A stretch of DNA of 11,559 nt from Candidatus Zixiibacteriota bacterium (GTDB taxonomy: Bacteria > Zixibacteria > MSB-5A5 > SM1-73). The notes beneath the pieces were generated by a model. It searched no databases and was not told the DNA's origin. It worked only from the letters and a program-made list of their open reading frames with translations. Every line of letters starts with the position of its first letter. The first letter of the stretch is position 1. The translations under genes and the position numbers were made by a program. Of this stretch, positions 6,667 to 11,559 are shown piece by piece. The stretch covers positions 834,637-846,195 of the forward strand of contig CP070839.1 of the NCBI GenBank assembly GCA_020341875.1. The letters are read 5' to 3'.

Positions 6667-7413
6667 ATGAGAAAACTCTTCTGTCTGCTCATCGTCAGTG
6701 CACTGACATGTTTGGTGAGCTTCTCAAGTGTCCGTGCGCAGAAAAAGGCAGACTCAAATGAGCGCGGTTGGGGTCTTGCTTTGGGAGCACTCCTGCTCCC
6801 TCATCCGAAACTCAAGTACGAAGCCACTTCCATCGGCGACATAGAGTTCTCGTGCCGTACTTATGGAGGCTCCCTGTCGGCATTCTTCATCGGGAGAAAG
6901 AGCTTACTCGGGTGGAGACCCCTGTGGCAGGGAGAAGCCGGCCTCAGTTGGCTGCATGAAAGCGGACACGGAAGAATGACAGTTCAGGGATACCCGGCAA
7001 CCGCTGAGAGCGACGTGCGGGAATTTGGCGTCAGGCTTAGTCTGGTGGCGAATTATCTGAAAACGTCCAAAATCTGGATAGGTTCTGGTCTTGAGAGTTG
7101 CCAAGTATTGATCGTTGGCGGGGCACGGGAGGATTTTAGCATAAGTGTGCAGCGAGAAGGACAAGATATCGAAGTCTTCCGCCCCGGACGAGAAGAGAGC
7201 CTAGCTGACAGCAGGGGCATTATCCTGCTTAGCGCAAAGATCTTCGACAAGGTGTGGAACTCCTGGGAGTTGCAGTTTGGATATTGGAGAACAACGGTGG
7301 GAAGATCCAACTCCTACGGGAATTATGGTCTTGACGAGGGTGGGGCTTATACTGAAATAAATGGCTGGTACTTCAAAATAAGAAAGCTGTTCTTATTCAA
7401 ACTCCGAAAGTAA
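6667..7413 (+). CDS. Exported protein, probable outer-membrane beta-barrel
   Basis: The protein has 248 residues and a clear signal peptide (MRKLFC, then a hydrophobic core), with likely cleavage after SSVRA at residue 24. The mature part has glycine- and aromatic-rich stretches that alternate as in outer-membrane strands, such as WGLALGALLL, YGGSLSAFFIG, FGVRLSLVANYL, WIGSGLE and WELQFGYWRTTVG. This fits a small barrel of perhaps eight strands. The C terminus ends in basic residues rather than the usual aromatic residue, so insertion by the BAM machinery is not assured. Neither the ATG nor an in-frame TTG two codons earlier has a good ribosome site. The gene sits between a small lipoprotein gene and the propeller-transglutaminase gene. 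No catalytic motif is visible and the function is unknown. Confidence 0.65.
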   Translation: MRKLFCLLIVSALTCLVSFSSVRAQKKADSNERGWGLALGALLLPHPKLKYEATSIGDIEFSCRTYGGSLSAFFIGRKSLLGWRPLWQGEAGLSWLHESGHGRMTVQGYPATAESDVREFGVRLSLVANYLKTSKIWIGSGLESCQVLIVGGAREDFSISVQREGQDIEVFRPGREESLADSRGIILLSAKIFDKVWNSWELQFGYWRTTVGRSNSYGNYGLDEGGAYTEINGWYFKIRKLFLFKLRK

Positions 7414-7529
7414 CGGTCGGTTAAAAGCAGACCAGAACGAAAATAACCGAAAAGAGGTGGTGAGGTTGTTTGTGGCCCCGTCCGAACAGAAGGATTTTCA
7501 CTCAAACCCATTAAAAGAGGGAGTCGTTC

Positions 7530-9149
7530 ATGAATAAATCACAACATCTTGTTTTCGGCTTCTTTGTGGTCGGATGTATGGTGCTCGGTTTATCATCACT
7601 GGTTTTTGCGGTGACCGGACACGTGGAGAAATCTTTCCCGTCGCCCGGCTCATGCCCCACCGGCTTGACCTACGACGGGAAATACCTGTGGAACTGTGAT
7701 CGTAAGACGGATATGATCTACAAGATCGATCCCAGGAATGGGAACGTGGTAGACTCGCTGACGTCACCGGGATACCGGCCGCGGGGATTGACCTGGGATG
7801 GCAAGTACCTCTGGAACGTGGATGCGTCGGAAGAGGAGTATTTCATCTATCAGATCGATCCCAAGACCGGTCTCGTGGTTAAGACTTTGTGGGCACCCTG
7901 CGATCGGCCCGAAGGATTGGCCTGGGACGGTGAATTCTTGTGGATCGTTGATGATGGAGATAACAAGATCCATCAGATAAGCACCGAGGATGGGACCACC
8001 ATCAACACTATCCCTTCGCCCTCCAAGTATCCTTGCGGTTTGGCCTATGATGGCAAGTATCTGTGGGTCACCGATCGAATTAAAGACATGATCTACATGA
8101 TCACTCCAGATAGGGGAGACGTGATTGTATTCTTCGATGCGCCCGACGCCTATGCCCGCGGCCTTGCCTGGGATGGAAAGAACCTGTGGAATGTGGATTA
8201 TCAGACGGATGAAATCTACAAGATAAAGATACACGACAAGGAGACATACTCTCGAACTGAAGAAAAGGAGCAATTCTTGGAGTACACCAACCAGGTGAGA
8301 AACTACGGCCCGGGGGTGGTGAAAGATGTCGACATTTACCTGGCGGTGCCGGAGAATCTCCCAAACCAGGAACTGCTCTCCGAGATAGAATATTTCCCCC
8401 AGCCCACTGATTTCCTGACGGACAGGTGGGGACAGAGAGTTGCCCACTTTAGGTTCCAGGACCTGGAAGCCACCAGATTCGTTTCGGTGGGGATGAAGAT
8501 CAAGGCGAAATTGTTCAACGTGAGGTACTACATTTTTCCGGAGAAGACTGGTGAGCTGAAAGACATTCCCAAGGAGATCAGCGAGAGATTTCTGGCGGAT
8601 GATACCAAGTACTCTGTGAATGATCCCTTCATACAACAGAGCACCAAACAGGCGGTAGGTGACGAGTACAATCCTTACTGGATTGCCAGGAAGATCTTTA
8701 ACCATGTCATTGACCACATCACGTATGAGCGAGTTGGCGGCTGGAACATCGCGCCCACGGTCCTGAAGAGGGGTACAGGCTCCTGTTCGGAGTTCGCTTT
8801 TGTCTATATCGCCATGAGCCGGGCGGCCGGCTTGCCGGCGCGATACGTCGGATGCGTGGTGGTCAGAGGTGACGATGCCTCGGCCGACGAAGTGTTCCAT
8901 CGCTGGGTGGAGGTCTATCTCCCCAATTATGGCTGGATACCGGTTGATCCTTCATGGAGAGACTATCCCACACCCGCGGATGAGGCAAGGGCTTTCGGCA
9001 CTCTGCGCAATCGTTACTTGATCACCACCACCGGCGGAGGCGGCTCGGAATATCTGGAATGGGGATACAATTCTAACGAGAAATGGACCTCCCAGGGCAA
9101 ATGTAAGGTTTACTCAGAGCATATTGGTGAGTGGTCGCCGTTGAAGTAG
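7530..9149 (+). CDS. Exported beta-propeller plus transglutaminase-like protein
   Basis: This 539-residue protein has a signal peptide (hydrophobic 8-26, likely cleavage after VFA at 27). Residues about 43-240 hold five repeated blades of roughly 40 residues with the core GLxWDGKYLWNVD, then a segment resembling xIYKIDP. This is a propeller of the NHL/YncE kind. Residues about 250-345 form a beta domain often seen before such enzymes (VRNYGPGVVKDVDIYLAVP). The C-terminal part is a transglutaminase-like papain fold with the full triad: C419 in GTGSCSEFAF, H457 in EVFHRWVEVY, and D473 in WIPVDPSW. Such domains act as proteases, amidases or cross-linkers; the substrate is unknown. GAGGGAG precedes the ATG, supporting the start. 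The blades may bind a wall polymer or protein target for the enzyme, which is inference. Five blades are fewer than the usual six to eight, so the fold may close with other segments or by pairing. Confidence 0.88.
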   Translation: MNKSQHLVFGFFVVGCMVLGLSSLVFAVTGHVEKSFPSPGSCPTGLTYDGKYLWNCDRKTDMIYKIDPRNGNVVDSLTSPGYRPRGLTWDGKYLWNVDASEEEYFIYQIDPKTGLVVKTLWAPCDRPEGLAWDGEFLWIVDDGDNKIHQISTEDGTTINTIPSPSKYPCGLAYDGKYLWVTDRIKDMIYMITPDRGDVIVFFDAPDAYARGLAWDGKNLWNVDYQTDEIYKIKIHDKETYSRTEEKEQFLEYTNQVRNYGPGVVKDVDIYLAVPENLPNQELLSEIEYFPQPTDFLTDRWGQRVAHFRFQDLEATRFVSVGMKIKAKLFNVRYYIFPEKTGELKDIPKEISERFLADDTKYSVNDPFIQQSTKQAVGDEYNPYWIARKIFNHVIDHITYERVGGWNIAPTVLKRGTGSCSEFAFVYIAMSRAAGLPARYVGCVVVRGDDASADEVFHRWVEVYLPNYGWIPVDPSWRDYPTPADEARAFGTLRNRYLITTTGGGGSEYLEWGYNSNEKWTSQGKCKVYSEHIGEWSPLK

Positions 9150-9156
9150 GTCAACA

Positions 9157-9234
9157 GATCAGTCAACGGATTTAGCAGATTAAACGGATGAAAGCGTAGG
9201 TTGGGCGGTTCCACGTGAGGGGGACCTGCCCGAC
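9157..9234. repeat. Dispersed repeat module, upstream copy, with hairpin
   Basis: The module begins with a 33-base block built from AACGGAT-type units (9157-9189), then GCGTAG (9194-9199), then a long imperfect hairpin. In the hairpin 9200-9212 pairs with 9221-9234 (13 pairs, two G-T wobbles, one bulged T), with CACGTG at the tip. The 33-base block matches 10911-10943 at 27 of 33 positions. Such blocks and GC-rich hairpins look like dispersed intergenic repeats rather than gene parts. Confidence 0.75.
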
Positions 9235-9236
9235 AC

Positions 9237-9268
9237 ACGGCTTATGGACGAAAGTCGAGAGAAGCCGT
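9237..9268 (+). other. Hairpin with GAAA tetraloop before the TPR gene
   Basis: ACGGCTT (9237-9243) pairs with AAGCCGT (9262-9268). Inside, GAC and GTC enclose a GAAA loop, so an RNA copy would form a stem, an internal loop and a GNRA-capped tip. It ends 40 bases before the TPR start codon and could be a leader structure or part of the repeat cluster. Confidence 0.4.
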
Positions 9269-9308
9269 TCGACGTGACCTGGCCATGAGGCGGATCGGAG
9301 ACCCGCAT

Positions 9309-10937
9309 ATGAGTGAGCTAATCGAAAAGGGAAAGGAACACCTGAGCAAGCACGAATGGGATGAGGCCCTCGAGGCGTTTCGCGCGGCCTTACGCTTGCC
9401 GGATGTTCGATATGAGGAGAGATTTGACCTGTACAACCAGATGGGGATCGCCCACCACATGCGAGGTAAGTGGGACGAGGCTCTGGACAGTTGGAAGCGA
9501 GCTCTAGACAGCGCAGTGGAGGTGGGGGACGAGACAGGTCGAGCCACGGCTTTGGGCAACATGGGGCTCGTTTATCATGACCAAGGGGAATGGGACCGGG
9601 CCGTTGAGGCGCATGAGACGAGCCTGCGGATCAGCCAGAAGCTCGGTAATGAGCACGAAATAGCGGTACGATGTAGCGCACTGGGTTCGGTTTACCATGA
9701 GAAAGGAGAGTGGGGCAAGGCGACTGAGTTTTTTCAGAGGGCCCTGGAAGGGTTCGATAAGGTGGAAGATGAGCACGGAATGGCCCAAGTCTATAATAAC
9801 CTTGGCTTAGCTCACAGGTCCAAAGGCGAATGGAAAACGGCGATGGACTATTATGAGAAAGCCCTGAAAGGATACGAGAAGATCGGTAACGAGCAAGGCA
9901 TCACCGAGACGTGCGGTAACCTCGGTATGGTTTTCTATGGCAGAGGGGAATGGCAAGAAGCTTATCGCCTGGTCGAGAGGGCCTTGAAAGGACATGCGAG
10001 ACTCCGGAACGCACATGGAATTGCCACTACACAACACAACCTGGGCGTGATTTGCGAAGGAAGAGGCGAGTGGAATAAGGCAATTGAATTCTACAAGAAG
10101 GCGCTGAAAGGGTACGAGAATCTGGGTGATGAACACGGGGCTGTTCAAACTCGCGGGAATCTGGGCATACTTTACCACAGTGCAGGGGATTGGGACAAAG
10201 CGATCACTTATATGGAGGAAGCCTTAGAAGGATCCGAGAAGCTGGGGGATGAGCACGGAAAGGCCAAGGCTTATAGCAACCTCGGGATGGTCCACTGTGA
10301 CAGGGGCGATTGCGAAAAGGCGATTGAGTTTTTCGAGGCAGCCTTAAGAGGACATGAGCGGATCGGAGACGAACCTGGGATAGCCCGTGCCTGTAATAAT
10401 CTGGGCGTCGTTTATCAGGTTCGCGGCGAATGGGACAAGTCGATCGAGTTTCTTCAGAGGGGTCTGGAAGGATTCGAGAAGGTCGGAGATGTCCCAGAGA
10501 TGGCTCGGGCTTACAATAATCTGGGCATAGCGCATCAGGAAAAAGGCGAATCCCACAAGGCCGTCGAGCTCTACGAGAAGAGTCTGAAGATCAAAACCGA
10601 AATCGGCGACATACGCGGGACAGCCATGACTTATCTTAATTTGGGGCGTCTTCATCACCAAGAGGGAAAGCGCGGCAGGGCAATTGACTTCTATAGGAAG
10701 GCGCGGCTTGCGTTTGAGAAGATAGGTGATGAGCGTGGTGCAGCGACGATAAAGGTAAATGTGGGGATTCTGCATAAAGAGCGCGCTGAAAAAGACCAGG
10801 CAGGGGAGCTATTCAGAGAGGCCCTGCAGGTATTCGAGGAAATCGGCGACATGCCGAACGCGGAATGGACCAGGGTGCACTTGAAGGAATTGGACAAGGG
10901 GGGGGCGGCGGATCGGTCAACGGATGCCACGGATTAA
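9309..10937 (+). CDS. Tetratricopeptide repeat protein, 12 exact 40-residue units
   Basis: The protein has 542 residues, no signal peptide and no membrane segment, so it is cytoplasmic. After one shorter TPR (about 3-40) come twelve consecutive units of exactly 40 residues (41-520) with no insertion or deletion. The unit core is NLGxxYxxxGEWDKAIEFY, then a second helix, then a turn of GDEHGxA type. The 40-residue TPR form is typical of LGN/kinesin-light-chain-like and regulator-associated superhelices that bind peptides or protein partners. No enzyme or DNA-binding domain is attached, so the partner is unknown. The ATG at 9309 is preferred over the one at 9285 because GGAG lies about 8 bases before it. 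The last 22 residues leave the repeat pattern, cross a run of eight G (10898-10905) and end inside a dispersed repeat that provides the TAA. Confidence 0.88.
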   Translation: MSELIEKGKEHLSKHEWDEALEAFRAALRLPDVRYEERFDLYNQMGIAHHMRGKWDEALDSWKRALDSAVEVGDETGRATALGNMGLVYHDQGEWDRAVEAHETSLRISQKLGNEHEIAVRCSALGSVYHEKGEWGKATEFFQRALEGFDKVEDEHGMAQVYNNLGLAHRSKGEWKTAMDYYEKALKGYEKIGNEQGITETCGNLGMVFYGRGEWQEAYRLVERALKGHARLRNAHGIATTQHNLGVICEGRGEWNKAIEFYKKALKGYENLGDEHGAVQTRGNLGILYHSAGDWDKAITYMEEALEGSEKLGDEHGKAKAYSNLGMVHCDRGDCEKAIEFFEAALRGHERIGDEPGIARACNNLGVVYQVRGEWDKSIEFLQRGLEGFEKVGDVPEMARAYNNLGIAHQEKGESHKAVELYEKSLKIKTEIGDIRGTAMTYLNLGRLHHQEGKRGRAIDFYRKARLAFEKIGDERGAATIKVNVGILHKERAEKDQAGELFREALQVFEEIGDMPNAEWTRVHLKELDKGGAADRSTDATD

Positions 10938-10970
10938 ACGGATTGGCGTAGCGGAAGGCTTTAGCCTTCC
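10911..10970. repeat. Dispersed repeat module, downstream copy, overlapping TPR gene end
   Basis: The first 33 bases (10911-10943) match 9157-9189 at 27 of 33 positions in the same orientation. As in the upstream copy, GCGTAG follows (10946-10951), then a GC-rich hairpin, here GGAAGGCT/AGCCTTCC (10953-10960 and 10963-10970) around TT. The TAA stop of the TPR gene (10935-10937) lies inside the block. The module order is shared with the upstream copy, although the hairpin sequence differs. Confidence 0.75.
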
Positions 10971-10983
10971 ACGGTGGAAACTT

Positions 10984-11066
10984 CTTTCGACCCTTCGACA
11001 GGTTCTCCTCGAGTCTGAGCGACCTTCCTTCGACGCTGAGTCTCAGGACGAAGCGCGGAGTCGAAG
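10984..11066. repeat. TTCGAC-type inverted repeat cluster
   Basis: CTTCGAC occurs at 10993-10999 and 11028-11034, with a related TTTCGAC at 10984-10990, and the inverse GTCGAAG lies at 11060-11066. The pair 11028/11060 could form a hairpin arm, and CTGAG-T-CTCAG (11036-11046) is a perfect palindrome inside it. The look is that of a decayed dispersed palindromic element of a kind common between genes in many bacteria. No gene is supported from 10938 to 11209. Confidence 0.6.
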
Positions 11067-11128
11067 ACAGGGTGCAGAGCACCAGCTCAGGACAGGAAAG
11101 GTTTCCGCTACGTTAATCCCGTTTTTTG

Positions 11129-11157
11129 TTGATTTCGCTGTTCTCCTGCCGTATTAT
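11129..11157 (+). promoter_or_regulatory. Promoter of ssrA
   Basis: TTGATT (11129-11134) and TATTAT (11152-11157) are spaced by 17 bases, matching the -35 at four and the -10 at five of six positions. The expected start near 11164 leaves about 45 bases of 5' leader, which RNase P would remove from the tmRNA precursor. Confidence 0.6.
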
Positions 11158-11165
11158 GTAATTGG

Positions 11166-11196
11166 GTTCACTGTGAACAGTAAACCGTGAACTGTT
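11166..11196. repeat. GTGAAC-type repeats in the ssrA leader
   Basis: GTTCAC-T-GTGAAC (11166-11178) is a perfect palindrome. AACAGT (11176-11181) and ACTGTT (11191-11196) form an overlapping 6-bp inverted repeat. GTGAACAGT and GTGAACTGT also appear as near direct repeats. They fall between the promoter and the mature tmRNA 5' end, so they would be transcribed in the precursor. Confidence 0.6.
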
Positions 11197-11209
11197 AGCT
11201 GACAATTCC

Positions 11210-11559
11210 GGGGGCGACCTGGTTTCGACGGAGGTAGTGGGAGAAGATAAGCGTGCCGAGGTACCCAGTTCCCTCGTTAATCCATTGGGAAACAAAACTA
11301 AGTGCAGACTATTCATATGCACTGGCTGCCTAATTGGAGGTAGCTCGTCTGCTCCGGGTTTGCTTGTTGGCCCGGAAACAGGCGGCGATTAAAACAAGCT
11401 GGTCTGATCTTTTGCTCAGGGAGATCAGACGAGATTTGACTGGGATAGTGAAAGGGAAAACCTGCTGACTGGTGTTTCCTTTCGCGAAAAAAGAATAAAT
11501 CAGCTACGCACGTAGAAAGTCTTTGTCTCGTGCCTTCGGACGGGGGTTCGATTCCCCCC
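11210..11559 (+). ncRNA. ssrA: Transfer-messenger RNA (tmRNA), 3' end cut by window
   Basis: tmRNA rescues stalled ribosomes: it acts as alanyl-tRNA, then as a short mRNA that adds a degradation tag. The 5' end has the hallmark GGTTTCGACGG (11221-11231), and the 3' side has the T arm GGGGG-TTCGATT-CCCCC (11542-11558). The 5' acceptor arm GGGGGCG (11210-11216) sets the start, because its seventh base G11216 can pair with the last visible base C11559. The rest of the acceptor arm and the CCA region, about ten bases, lie outside the window. The tag frame is at 11304-11333. Downstream stems fit the pseudoknot domains, for example CCGGG/CCCGG after the tag and TCTGATCT/AGATCAGA (11403-11410 and 11422-11429). 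It is a standard one-piece form, not permuted. Confidence 0.96.
11304..11333 (+). other. ssrA: tmRNA tag-peptide reading frame (ADYSYALAA)
   Basis: From the resume codon GCA the frame reads A-D-Y-S-Y-A-L-A-A and stops at TAA (11331-11333). With the alanine delivered by tmRNA itself, the tag would be AADYSYALAA. The ending YALAA is the conserved signal read by ClpXP and related proteases. The encoded part is nine codons, near the short end for bacterial tags. Confidence 0.92.

Noticed and set aside
7764..8900. Long minus-strand open frame opposite the propeller-transglutaminase gene
   Set aside because: It is 378 residues of low-complexity-like sequence with no domain, lying fully opposite a gene with a signal peptide, repeats and a catalytic triad. 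It is a by-product of that gene's codon pattern.
9429..10868. CRISPR-like periodicity
   Set aside because: The 120-bp period is coding and corresponds to 40-residue TPR units; there are no short identical repeats with unique spacers anywhere in the window.
10924..11190. 88-residue plus-strand open frame after the TPR gene
   Set aside because: It overlaps the TPR end and is made of translated dispersed repeats, with no ribosome site.

Overview
The window reads as a piece of bacterial chromosome with about 50% GC. All genes lie on the plus strand. Proteins with export signals, a probable outer-membrane barrel and a candidate lipoprotein point to a diderm cell. Two rubrerythrin-type diiron proteins fit an anaerobe or microaerophile. 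The mix of housekeeping genes, TPR and propeller proteins, and AACGGAT-type and hairpin intergenic repeats resembles uncultured groups such as Zixibacteria/FCB-like or delta-proteobacterial lineages, but the phylum cannot be fixed from sequence inspection alone.

Layout. Positions 1-2992 carry housekeeping genes: the C-terminal half of priA (replication restart helicase, cut by the window start), an HD-domain phosphohydrolase, and purM (purine synthesis). Positions 2993-3359 are non-coding but rich in signal. A TTGACA/TATGAT promoter, two hairpins and a strong 12-bp terminator outline a possible small RNA of about 160 nt. A second promoter (TTGACA/TATATT) follows, facing the next gene. Positions 3360-5498 hold two tandem rubrerythrin-like proteins and an OBG/DRG-type GTPase with a TGS domain. 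Positions 5590-9149 form an envelope or secretome block: an NTF2-like exported protein, a small lipoprotein-like protein, a probable beta-barrel protein, and a large exported protein joining beta-propeller blades to a transglutaminase-like domain. Positions 9309-10937 encode a cytoplasmic protein made almost entirely of TPR repeats, twelve of them exactly 40 residues long. It is bracketed by two related copies of a dispersed repeat module, and the downstream copy supplies its stop codon. Positions 10938-11209 are packed with repeats and end in a promoter. From 11210 to the window end lies ssrA (tmRNA), which encodes the tag ADYSYALAA and lacks only the last few 3' bases.

How the genes may work together. 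PriA, PurM and tmRNA are core functions in DNA restart, purine synthesis and ribosome rescue. The rubrerythrin pair probably deals with peroxide or iron and is followed by a translation-type GTPase. The exported block has no recognisable shared pathway. The points most worth a second look are the candidate small RNA upstream of the rubrerythrins, the reversed charge of one loop between the two rubrerythrin paralogs, the propeller-transglutaminase fusion, and the repeat modules flanking the TPR gene.
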